Shown here piece by piece: positions 31,740 to 41,209 of a stretch of 64,000 nucleotides of DNA. The stretch is taken from assembly GCA_036365145.1 (NCBI GenBank), contig JAEOAD010000018.1, positions 5,722,001 through 5,786,000 on the forward strand, written 5' to 3'. A model generated the notes under the pieces. That model searched no databases. It saw nothing but the letters and a program-made list of their open reading frames with translations, and was not told where the DNA came from. Position numbers and translations under genes: made by a program. The stretch's first letter is position 1; each line of letters opens with the position of its first letter. This stretch comes from Orientallactaga sibirica. Taxonomy: Eukaryota; Chordata; Mammalia; Rodentia; Dipodidae.

Positions 31740-33317
31740 GGGGTGCCTCTGGGGGAGTTTAAAGGTGTGGAATTTCTGCAATCCTTGGCCCAATGATATC
31801 CCTTTTGACATTTAGGGTAGGGGGTTTAGGGCCTTAAAATAGGCTTAGTTGTTTTGGGGCAGGTCCTCCAAAGGTGTCCTGGTTGGCTGCAGCCCTAGCA
31901 GAGGGGTGGTTGATAGGTAGGCTTTTGACCCATGGTCAGGGTTTGTATTGAGGTAGCCAAGGCCTCGAAGGGGGCAGACATGGGATTGATATCTTTGGTA
32001 GCTACAATCCGTTTATGGAGATCCTTGTTGTGCACAGTGGCAATAGCATTATGCGCCACCGTGGTTGCTCCCTCCCATGCCGGTTGTTTAACTAATGCAT
32101 CCCTGGCAGGGCCAGGGGGAGTGCATTGGTCCATGGACTCCGTAACATGAGAGAGGAAATCCATGAAGCCCTCAGATGGGCGCTGGACCAGGTTACGAAA
32201 ATAGGTATCTGGCTTCTGTGGAAGGCAGGCCTTAAGCCCTTGGAGGGACAAAGATTTTTCTTGGTCAAAGTAGGCATGTATGCCCACTGTGGCTTGTGAT
32301 ACAGGGTCTGTATAAGGTCCTGTGCCAAGGAGCATGTCCGAGGTAATTGGAATCCCAATCCCAAGATTTTGGCACTTTCCATTGGAGGAATTTAGGGGAG
32401 AGAAGGACTGCCTTGAGGAGTGAGTACCAGTCATAGTAAGTCTGAAAGTGGATGGCCCATTGTAAAAGGACTTGTTCGAAGTAGGAGGAGTCAATGCCAG
32501 ATTCCTGGGCTGCCTTGCAGATGAGAGCCAGATCAGAGAGGGGGGTGGAGTACCAGGGCCTGGCTGTTGCATCCAGCCCTACCTTAATGGGGAAGGTGGC
32601 GAAGGGTGGGGCAATGGGGCATGTCAGCAAACTGGCAGCTGCCTGGGTGTGTCCAGGACAGAGTGGGCAGAGGTCCTTCCAAGGGTAAATAGGGGGAGAG
32701 GTGGTTGGTTTTTTATCATTGAAGGCAGGTGTGAGCATGGCTACTGCAGGCAGCGGTTGGGGTGGCGATCTTTTATCATTGAAGGGTTGTTCTTCCTCCT
32801 CATCCAAGTTATCATAAGCAGGGTCTGGAAGGGATGAGGTTTGAAGAGCCAGTTTTGGTTCCTCCTTACAGCTTTCATTATGGGCAGAAATGACTTCCTC
32901 CACAGAGGAGCCTTTAGGGCTGGCAATTATGGCAAGGAGGATAGCAAAGAATGGGGCGGGGGTGTGTGTCCATCATGAACCTCGTGTTTCCTTGCTAGAA
33001 AGAGAACCTAGGACCAAATGGAAGTGTCCTAGATGTTCTCGGGACTAATCCATGGGGCTAAAACAAAGGTTTCATCCCAAAAGCTGTAGAGGTCCTTTTG
33101 TTTCACTTTTTAGCCACGTTGTAGGAGGAGGGCTTTAAGAGCCTGCAATTGCACCTCTGATGCGGAGGGAGGTTGCCCAATACGGCGTGGTGGTGTTGGG
33201 GGAGGGGCTAGGCTGTGACACCCCTGAGTCAAGGAGAGTGAGAAAGTGATAGCCCAGATCAAAAATGATAGCCCAAAAGATAATCATGCAAACCACAACA
33301 CCTATTGCTGGGGCCAT
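31740..33317 (-). pseudogene. gag remnant of the provirus
   Basis: A matrix-like segment (around 32960-33170, block VKQKDLYSFWDETF with in-frame stops), a Pro-rich/acidic region (about 32700-32900), a capsid region and the major homology region (QRPSEGFMDF at about 32165-32195) are visible in overlapping broken frames. The nucleocapsid zinc knuckle lies at 31778-31819 with its first Cys replaced by Tyr (YPKCQKGYHWAKDC). A hydrophobic peptide precedes the matrix frame at 33135-33317. Confidence 0.85.
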
Positions 33318-33700
33318 CTAAGACATATGGACAGAATGTTTAAGACCCAAGTGTCTTGTGCTTAGTGGGGGACTTCCAAGGGTCCTTACTCAATGGCTGT
33401 ATGCCCAGATGGTGTCTCCAGGGAAGCTCAGCCAACAGCCTTGCCTTGGTTCTGAAATCGGGTGGGTCAGACCCTTATGTGATTTTGCTGGGATGAACCA
33501 AGACTGGAGGGGCCATCATGGGCTTTGGGACCATGCGGCGATGTGTGTCTTCCTACTGGGGAAAAGGATGAACAAAAGGAAAAGGGGGGAGGAGGGGGCT
33601 GCCTGCTCGCCCTCGGGCAGCCTTCAGCACACAGAACAGCAAGGGGCTGCTCACTGACGATCAAGGAGGGAGTGTCTCGCCAATGCTGAGGGGGCAGAGG

Positions 33701-33718
33701 GTCCCTATTCAGGTGCCA
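33701..33718 (-). other. Primer binding site, tRNA-Lys3 type
   Basis: Two bases inside the 5' LTR edge the minus strand reads TGGCACCTGAATAGGGAC. It matches the Lys3 primer site at 15 of 18 positions, and all three differences are transitions. Confidence 0.85.
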
Positions 33719-33720
33719 TA

Positions 33721-34097
33721 TGTTGGGGGTCCCTTCTAGGGCCAGCCCAGGAGGGGATGCAGGGTCTCTGCCGGGCTGAGAGGTGTGGAGTCAAGACACA
33801 GACACCAGGAGTCAGGTGAAAGCAGGCATAGGGTGAGGTGCTGCAGACTCATTTGTTCAAGGAACTGTAGGGGTTTTTAAGGGTTTGGCTGGCCAATCGT
33901 TGTATGGGGTGGTTCCCTTTTTGTGATCAATGACAGCCTGTCTCTGGGCAGATCATCTCACAGCAGGTTGCTTGTGGGCATGGGGCTGTAGCTGTTGTTA
34001 CGTCAGGCCTGTACAGAATGCCACATCCACAGAAGCCATTTCCTGGTTCCTCCTAGCAGGCAGCTTGGCTAGGGCCCAACCTGCATTGTGCCATACA
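33721..34097 (-). repeat. 5' LTR of the provirus (377 bp)
   Basis: Read on the minus strand it runs from TGTATGGCACAATGCAGG to GGGACCCCCAACA. A TATA-like CCTTAAAAACCCC is followed by AACAAA where the 3' LTR has AATAAA. Confidence 0.93.
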
Positions 34098-34103
34098 TAA
34101 TGG

Positions 34104-34632
34104 CACGTTTGTTATGAGGGAAACCAACTGCAGTATGATTGGACTGGAGACCTGCTCCATGGGAGGGACTACATCCCTGATACTGAAAACCTACAACAGG
34201 GGTAGTCATGAGCCCTAGGGTTGTAACGTCTGCTGGTGTCTAACTAAATGTCTATACTATGCTCACCAAACTGCCCTGTAAGCACTTCTCTTAATGTTCA
34301 TACCCATATTTTAATGCTACTCTCACTTTTGGTTAGAGAAACTTCTCTTTTTAGATGGTAGTGACTTTGGGATGACTCAAAAGGCACCATGGTGCTGAGA
34401 AGAAGTGATAGAGGAGTGCTCAGCACTGAAATATATCTAACACACCTTCCAAGTCTCAGAGTCCATTGTGGAAGAGGTGGTGGAAAGAATGTAAGAGCCA
34501 AAGGAAGGGTAGAACTCCTTACAACATACTCCTCCAGACACAAAATGGCCTGGATATCCATGAGCTTGCAGTGCCTGACACTATCTACACAAGACCATGA
34601 TAATAGGAGGAAAAGATCATAACATCAAAATA
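34104..34632 (+). mobile_element. L1 3'UTR, continuation after the provirus
   Basis: GAAACCAACTGCAGTATGATTGG to CATCAAAATAAAAGAG aligns with the antisense of 16.26-16.6 kb and 35.87-36.19 kb. Confidence 0.85.
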
Positions 34633-34636
34633 AAAG

Positions 34637-34795
34637 AGAGCTGGGCATGGTGGCACATGCTTTTAATCGCAGCACTCAGGAGGCAGAAGGAGGGTCACTG
34701 AGTTCAAGGCTACCCTGAGACTACATAGTGAATTCCAGGTTAGCCTAAGCTAGAGTGAGACCCGACCTCAAAAAACAAAACGGAACAAAAAAACC
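34637..34795 (+). mobile_element. B1 SINE
   Basis: GAGCTGGGCATGGTGGCACATGC to CAAAAAACAAAACGG. Confidence 0.9.
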
Positions 34796-34838
34796 CTCTA
34801 AAAATAAAGAAATAAATTACTTTAAAAATAAAATTTTG

Positions 34839-35000
34839 ACGCACGCCTTTAATCCCAGCACTCGGGAGGCAGAGGTAGGAGGATCGCCGAGAGTTCGAGG
34901 TCACCCTGAGACTACATAGTTAATTCCAGGTCAGCCTGGACCAGAGTGAGACTCTACCTCGCAAAACCAAAAATCAATAAATAAATAAATAAATACATAA
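34839..35000 (+). mobile_element. B1 SINE, 5' truncated
   Basis: It starts at CGCACGCCTTTAATCCC, lacking about 12 head bases, and ends in (AATA)n; AAATAAAATTTTGA flanks both sides. Confidence 0.9.
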
Positions 35001-35012
35001 ATAAAATTTTGA

Positions 35013-35186
35013 GTTGGGCATGGTGGTGCTCGCCTTTAATCCCAGCACTTGGGAGGTAGAGGTAGGAGGATTGCTGTGAGTTTGAGGCCATCCTGAGTAT
35101 ACAGAGTGAACTCCAAGTCAGCCTGAACTAAAGTGAGACCCTACCTCAAAAAACCAAAAATAAAATAAAATAAAATAAAATAAAAT
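35013..35186 (+). mobile_element. B1 SINE with (AAAAT)n tail
   Basis: GTTGGGCATGGTGGTGCTCGCC to ACCAAAAA and AAAAT repeats. Confidence 0.9.
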
Positions 35187-35435
35187 AATTTGCACAACAC
35201 AAAATGAGTCATTTTAAACTGTTCAGTTTAGTGGCATTTAGTATTTTAAATACTAAGTGAAAATAGCACTTCTTACTTCCAAAGCATTTCCCCCCAGAAT
35301 GAAATCCCTAAAATGAAGACCCCTTTGAGGAACCCAGCTCCAAACCTGGAGACCACCAATATGCTTTCTGTTTGGACATGTTTAGAAACAGGGTCATCCA
35401 AAAACTTGGTGTCTGGGACCATTAGTGTTTTTATG
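35187..35435 (-). mobile_element. Probable ancient L1 3' fragment
   Basis: AAACTGTTCAGTTTAGTGGCATTTAGTA and the following CCAAACCTGGAGACCACCAATATGC resemble the reverse complement of old L1M 3' sequence. Tentative. Confidence 0.45.
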
Positions 35436-35439
35436 TGCC

Positions 35440-35710
35440 CCATTTGTTTGTTTGTTTGTATGTATGTCTATATGGGTGCACATGCCACAGAGTGTGTGCG
35501 TGGAGGCCAGAGGACAATCTTAAGGTTTGTATTTTCCATCTTCTTTGCTGTTGCCAGACTGCAAAGGAATATCAGGCTAGCTGGCCCATAGTCTTCAGAT
35601 TCTCCTGGCTCTGCCTCCCATTGGGGTAAGGTGCTAGGGAATTGAACCTGGGCCAGATGGCTTTATAAGCAAGCACCTTCAACCACTGATTGATCTCCTC
35701 AGCACCTGGT
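35440..35710 (-). mobile_element. B3-like old SINE
   Basis: TGTATGTATGTCTATATGGG, then GGAGGCCAGAGGACAATC, ending CCACTGATTGATCTCCTCAGC. Confidence 0.65.
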
Positions 35711-35734
35711 TGTTGTTAAGTAATTAATTAATTT

Positions 35735-36195
35735 AAATTTTATTCATTTTTATTGACAACTTCCATAATTGTAGACAATATCCCATGGTGATTCCCTCCC
35801 TCTCCCCACTTTCCTCTTTAAAACTACACTCTCCATCATATCCCCTCCCCCTCTCAATCAGTCTCTCTTTTATTTTGATGTCATTATCTTTCCTCCTATT
35901 ATGATGGTCTTGTATAGGTAGTGTCAGGCACTATGAGGTCATGGATATCCAGGCCATTTTGTGTCTGGAGGAGCTTGTTGTAAGGAGTCCTATTCTTCCT
36001 TTGGCTCTTACATTCTTTCCACCACCTCTTCTGCAATGGATCCTGAGCCTTGGAAGGTGTGTTAGAGATGTTTCAGTGCTGAGCACTCCTCTGTCATTTC
36101 TTTTCAGTACCATGGTGCCTTCTGAGTCATCCCAAGATCACCGCCATTTGAAAAGAGAAGCTTCTCTAACCAAAAGTGACAGTAGCAGTTAATTT
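35735..36195 (-). mobile_element. L1 3'UTR fragment, minus strand
   Basis: Reverse complement of the L1 3' end: TTTATTGACAACTTCCATAATTG at the terminus, TGAGCCTTGGAAGGTGTG in the body. It lies about 1.1 kb from the + strand 3'UTR at 34.1-34.6 kb in opposite orientation. Confidence 0.85.
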
Positions 36196-36308
36196 ATTTT
36201 TTGAGGCAGGGTTTCACTCTAGTCCAGCCTGGCCTCAAACTCAAGGCAACCCTCTTACCTTAACCTCTCTAGTACTGGGATTAAAGGCGTGTGCCACCAT
36301 ACCTGGCT
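36196..36308 (-). mobile_element. B1 SINE
   Basis: TTTTTTGAGGCAGGGTTTCAC to CCACCATACCTGGC. Confidence 0.88.
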
Positions 36309-36332
36309 CATTAGTATTTTAAATTGGGTTCC

Positions 36333-36570
36333 ATGGGCTGGAGAGATGGCTTAGTGGTTAAGGCACATGCCTGCGAAGCCTAAGGACCCTGGTTTGATTC
36401 TCCACGTAAGCCAGATGCACAAGGGGGCACATGTGTCTGGAGTTCATTTGCAGTGGCTAGAGGCCTTGGCATGCCCATTCTCCCTCTCCCTCTCTCTCTT
36501 TCCCTCTCTCTCTCTAAAATAAAATAAATAAAATAAAATAAAATAAAATAAAAAAATAAAATAAAATCTT
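36333..36570 (+). mobile_element. B2-like SINE (serial insertion, 1 of 2)
   Basis: GGGCTGGAGAGATGGCTTAGTGG to AAATA repeats; TTAAATTGGGTTCCA flanks both sides. Confidence 0.92.
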
Positions 36571-36585
36571 TAAATTGGGTTCCAA

Positions 36586-36748
36586 GCCAGGTGTGACAGT
36601 ACACTTCTTTAATCACAGCACTCAGGAGGCAGAGATAGGAGGATCACCGTGAGTTCAAGGCCACTCTGAGAGTACATGGTGAATTCCAGGTCATCCTGGG
36701 CTAGAGTGAAACTGTACCTCAAACAAAACCAAAACCAACCAAACCAAA
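36586..36748 (+). mobile_element. B1 SINE (serial insertion, 2 of 2)
   Basis: AGCCAGGTGTGACAGTACAC to CAACCAAACCAAAAAG, followed by a third ATTGGGTTCCA. Confidence 0.9.
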
Positions 36749-36769
36749 AAGCCATTGGGTTCCAGGGTA

Positions 36770-39463
36770 GAGAGGTGAGCTGGGACTTTGCTCAAGAACA
36801 GTGGGTGCTATATAGGGGTGGTGGGTGAAGAGACTTTTTGGGGTAGAGATGTTGGAGCCTTGGTAGGCATAGCTCGTGCCTTAGTATGATCCAGGCTGCT
36901 CTGGAACCTTGCTCTTGTCCATGTCTTTCTGATGCTTTATTTGTGACACACGATCCAGGGTTGGCAGACTCAACCCAGTGCCTGCAGTTTCTGTGCTTAG
37001 TTTTGTTGGAATGTGGCCTTGCCCATAGGCATGTTGCTATTCTCAGGTGAGTGGTTTCCACAGAGGCCATTTGGAGGAAGAGGAGGAGAGAAACAGGGCC
37101 CTCTGGCCACCCACTCATGTCTTGGCCCTGTTCCCTCCTTTCTACCTATTTGGGGGAACCCACAGCTTTAACTCAAGTTGTTGGGGGATTCTGGCTAACC
37201 AGAATGGTGACTGGCCTGTGGACTATGGAGGTCAGCATGTGGCTGGGACCTGGGTCTGTTTTGCCCTGCCAGATCTGGGGTAGGGGAAGTAGAGGCAGTT
37301 CCCCTAAGTGTCTTGCTCCAGGAGCCTGTAGTGCCCACCTCACTGAGTCTGGGTGTCATCAGGGCCTTCCCTTAGTGTTGGCCCCACCTATCTCCAGGTG
37401 TTAGAGGTGGGGGTGGGAAGCCTGTCCTGTGCTGGATCTTGGAAGGATCAGAACATTTTAGGTGCAGAGGGACACTGGACAGGGAATGTGTGGCCTAGGG
37501 GGTGGGGTGAGGGAGGCCTTGAGTGCTAATATTGTCCTGGAGCACCACTGGGCTGTCAGAAGAGGTTGGCTCTTGACTGAAAGGGTAGTGCTTGCTGTAG
37601 CCTCAGCCTCCTGAGAGCCACTCAGTAGACAAAGGTGAGGCCTGAGCAGTTACAACCCCCTATCCTCAGAGGGTTGGGGACACAAAAGGACAGATGTAGC
37701 CCTGCCATCAGTGTCCCAGCATGATGACCATCCTGAGGTTGGGCACTGAGAGCCCTGGAATCACAGCCCTCTTTACTGGGCAAGGTATAGAGTTCCAGGC
37801 TGGGTACCTGCCTGCCATGGTCCTCATGACTCACATGTGGCAGATACTTGTGTGAGTGTGACACGGGGCTCCCAGGCTGTGTCTCCAGCGTGAATGCCAC
37901 AAGCAGGAAAGGGAGAAGATGCTGTGGGCCTAAGTCTTCAGGCAAATGCTTCCACTGACCCTGTCCAGAACTCTGACCTGACCCCTGTGACTCCCTGCCC
38001 CCTCCTGGCCAGGCCCAGGTCTGATCTTCAGTCCCTGTGGTGGTGCCTCCTTTGGCCAGTCCTCTGCCCTGAGCAGCCACTGGGTGGCAGCAAAGATCGA
38101 CCTGGCAGTGGCTGGGCCTTCTGCCTGTTGGAGTGGGCTGAGCTAGAGGAGCCCCAGAGCCTGAGGCCGGCCACATGGTGGCTTGTATCCTCTGGATCTG
38201 TGTAGCGGGGAGAGGGGCTTCATCTATCCCACCCAACTCCATGTCCAGGGACCTGTCTCCTTTCACTTTTCAGCTTGAGCTATGCCAGAGGGTGTCCTGA
38301 GGGGAGCACAGTCCCCAGAAGAGTGAATGCTGGGCATCTTGAGGAGGGGGCTGTGGGTGGGAAAGAGATCCTTGCTCCATTGAAATCAAGATGTCAGAAA
38401 GAATTAGTCATAAATCCAAGGGTGGAGGTGACCCCAGGCCTGTGAAAACCTCCCCCCTTGTTACTGTGTATATGGACCCAGAGCACAGAGAGATGGAAAC
38501 ACTTGCCTGATGATACACAACTCATAAGCAGAGCTGGACTCTTGCCAGAGTCACTTCACAGTGGGTGGGGAAGCGTCAAAGTTGAAGCCCAGGTTACCTG
38601 ACTGTTGCATGCCCTTGGAGGTGCCACTCTGCTGAGTGAAGACCCAGTGGCTGCTGCTGGCATCATGGAGGAAGGAGGCCAGGCAGAGGCATAGATTCCT
38701 TTGATCTTGGGCTTCCTCCCTCGACCTCCCCCAGACTGGCCTTTGTGGTGCTCTGGACCATTCTGTCTGTGTGGACACTGTCTCTAGTCTTGATTTGGCT
38801 CAAGTGTTGATTACAGGCCCATGTTGGACAGGACACCAGGGACACACCACACTTGCCTGGTTGTGAGGGGATGGAGGACTGCCTGGGCTGAGATGCACAG
38901 GGAAACTATGACTGGGTGGACTCCAGAGAATAGTTTTCTAGGCAGAGCCCTGTGTGCCCATCTGCGCTTGGGCCTTTGAAGACTTGCATGTGAGGGAGGC
39001 TGTGTGAAAGGACACAGACAGGTTGGGTAGACTCCAAGGTGCAGACCTGTCAGAGTTCAAGGGCAAAGCCCAGAGTGGAGGCCCTCAGGCCCAAGTCCAT
39101 GAACACTCAGGTCAAAGATTGGGCTTTGAGGCTCACTGTAGCTGGCATTGACCCTTTCTGGATCCAACCCAGACTTCTACAGGCATTTCCCATAGACGCC
39201 TTGGCCATTCCTCTGAAGGCAGGCCACTGGGGACATTGCCCTGAATCTTCTGGAAACCCAGCTCAATAGCAGCTGCCCCAGTGCTGACCCTAGATCTCAC
39301 CCTCACTCGGGCCTCAGTTGTTCCAAATTCTAAGCCCACCATGCCTTAAGATAAATATACCCTGCCCCAAGCTATTCCACTATACTGCACCCTTGCGACT
39401 GTTCACATGCCACAGAGCCACATCCACTTGGCCCTTCCATGCCTCCTAGGCAACAGCCTCATA
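36770..39463. other. Unique G/C-rich intergenic sequence
   Basis: 2.7 kb without recognisable repeats. The minus strand has a 214-codon open frame at 37622-38266, which shows no domain, signal peptide or family likeness that I know; chance is the default explanation. Confidence 0.5.
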
Positions 39464-39525
39464 TGTATGGTACAATACAGGTCTAGCCCCTAGCCAGGCC
39501 TCATGCTAAAAGCCATACCAGGCCA

Positions 39526-39657
39526 TACCCCTCGGGTTTTCTTTCTTTTCTTTTCTTTTCTTTTCTTTTCTTTTATTTTATTTTATTTTATTTTATTTTA
39601 TTATTTATTTATTTATTTATTTATTTGAGAGAGAGAGATATACTGAAATAGGCAGGT

Positions 39658-39691
<34 letters not shown>

Positions 39692-39872
39692 GGAGAGAGG
39701 ATGGGTGCGCCAGGGCCTCCAGCCACTGCAAACGAACTCCAGATGCATGTATCCCCTTGTGCATATGGCTTACGTGGGTCCTGGAGAATCGAGCCTCGAA
39801 CCAGGGTCCTTAGGCTTCATAGGCAAGCGTTTAACCACTAAGCCATCTCTCCAGCCCACCCCTCGGGTTTTC
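39526..39872 (-). mobile_element. B2-like SINE inside the second ERV copy
   Basis: The SINE, with (TTTTC)n, (TTTTA)n and (GA)n tail tracts, is at 39542-39856; ACCCCTCGGGTTTTCT flanks both sides. Confidence 0.93.
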
Positions 39873-40187
39873 TCACCAGGATGACGGATAGCCCATGATG
39901 GGTAAGATTCCATGAGATGGGGCAACCTAAGACAGGCACCGTCACATGTGATGATCCCTTGGGGCCTGGGTTCAACAATGGCTTTCAAAAAACCATACCA
40001 GGCCATCCCCCTCGGGTTTTCTCACCAAGGTGGCAAGTAGCCAATGACGGGTAAGACTCCATGAGATGGGACAACCTAAGACAGGCACCGTCACGTATGA
40101 TGATCCCTTGTGGCCTGGGTTCAACAATGGCTTGGCAAAAAACCATACCTCTCAGGGTTGCCAATAATAAAAACAAAAAGGAGGATA

Positions 40188-40566
40188 TGTATGGCACAGT
40201 ACAGGCCTGGTCCTAGCCAGACCGCATGGCAGAAGAAAACAGGAAGTGGCTTCTGTGAACATGGCGTTCTGCGCAGGCTTGGCATGACAACAGCTACAGT
40301 CCCATGCTCACGAGAAGCCTGCTACAAGATGTCCTGTCCAGAGACAGGCTGTCATTGGTCACAAAAAGGGAGACCACCCCATACAAGGATTAGCCAGCCA
40401 AGCCCCTTAAAACCCACGTGCACTTCCTGAATAAACGAGTTTGCGGAGGCTCGCTTCCCGCTTTCACCCAACTCCCAGAGTCTGTGTCGTGACTCTGCGC
40501 TGCTCACCCCGACTCGGCAGAGACCCTACCGTCCCTCCTGAGCTGGCCTTAGGGGGGACCGCAACA
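40188..40566 (+). repeat. LTR of the second ERV copy (379 bp)
   Basis: TGTATGGCACAGTACAGG to GGGGACCGCAACA. It has a CCTTAAAACCC TATA-like box and AATAAA at about 40429. It keeps the CAAAAAGGGAGACCACCCC segment that is deleted from the first provirus's 3' LTR. Confidence 0.88.
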
Positions 40567-41088
40567 CACCCTCCATCATGGTGGCTTTGTCCCCACAATT
40601 CTGTTTCCTAAGGTGTTGGTGCCAGTCACTCTGATCAATGATGAAGACTGGGCACTTGGTCCCAACCAATCCTGCTAGTAGGAGGTAGACTAAGCTGAGG
40701 GGAAGTGAGAGGAGGCTGCATGAGCCTCCACAGAGCCTGCCTCCTTGCCTTCAGTTAGTTGGTCCTGCAGCTGCAAGTTTCCCTTGCTCTGTGATGTCTG
40801 CTCTTTAAATGGGCTCCCCATTTTTTTAGCCCCTGCAGTAGGTATTGTCTGTTACCATCCCCACTGGCATCCTAGGCAGGGAGCTGGCTGCTCCTCAAGT
40901 GTAGTGCAAGGACCTCAGCCCTATTGGGGCTCAGGGAGCCTGAAAGGTGAACACAGAAGTCGTCTGTGGATCTTGGGTCCTGAGTCCTCCCAGGTGTCTC
41001 TCATCTGAACCAGTGCCTGGGAACTTTCCTATTCTACTCCAGCCCGCCTTTGCTTGGTGGCTCATGGCAGTCTCATGGTGATGATGTT
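40567..41088. other. Unique intergenic sequence
   Basis: Nothing recognised. Confidence 0.5.
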
Positions 41089-41090
41089 AT

Positions 41091-41209
41091 TTGTTTGTTT
41101 TCCAAGGTAGGGTCTTCCTTTAGCCCAGGCTGACCTGGAACTCATGACAATCCTCCTACCTCTGCCTCCCAAGTGCTGGGATTAAAGACGTGCACCACCA
41201 TGCTGGAGG
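41091..41209 (-). mobile_element. B1 SINE, internally deleted
   Basis: TTTCCAAGGTAGGGTCTTCC to CACCACCATGCTGG. Confidence 0.85.

Larger units (their letters stand above)
26712..34097 (-). mobile_element. Endogenous betaretrovirus-like provirus (class II ERV), defective
   Basis: This 7386-bp element has paired LTRs, a 6-bp target duplication (TAATGG at 26706-26711 and 34098-34103) and TG...CA termini. On the minus strand the order is 5' LTR, tRNA-Lys3-type primer site, gag, pro, pol and an env stub, then a polypurine tract and 3' LTR. The 6-bp duplication, Lys primer and gag-pro-pol motifs fit betaretroviruses (the MMTV/ERVK lineage). Every gene carries stops or frameshifts and three SINEs interrupt it (27917, 29553, 30850), so it is a fossil. 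Confidence 0.95.
20050..34632 (+). mobile_element. L1 LINE, near full length, carrying nested insertions
   Basis: The order is 5'UTR (about 20050-21330), ORF1 remnant, ORF2 remnant, and 3'UTR interrupted by a B1 and a provirus. Without insertions it would be about 5 kb because ORF2 has a large internal deletion. Nested SINEs lie at 21415, 21707, 22536, 23182, 23693, 24158, 24699, 25062, 25760 and 26556. The 3'UTR resumes right after the provirus (34104-34632), which fixes the insertion order. Confidence 0.85.
39464..40566 (+). mobile_element. Rearranged 3' end of a second provirus of the same ERV family
   Basis: The order is an LTR head fragment (39464-39506, TGTATGGTACAATACAGG), a pre-LTR internal unit, a second copy of that unit (from about 39991), a polypurine tract (AAAAACAAAAAGGAGGATA) and a complete LTR (40188-40566). 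The internal unit matches the antisense of 27070-27230 in the first provirus. No gag, pro or pol is present. Confidence 0.85.

Noticed and set aside
39458..40572. Possible target duplication around the second ERV copy
   Set aside because: The six bases before 39464 (CTCATA) do not match those after 40566 (CACCCT), so the element is not bounded by a simple insertion.
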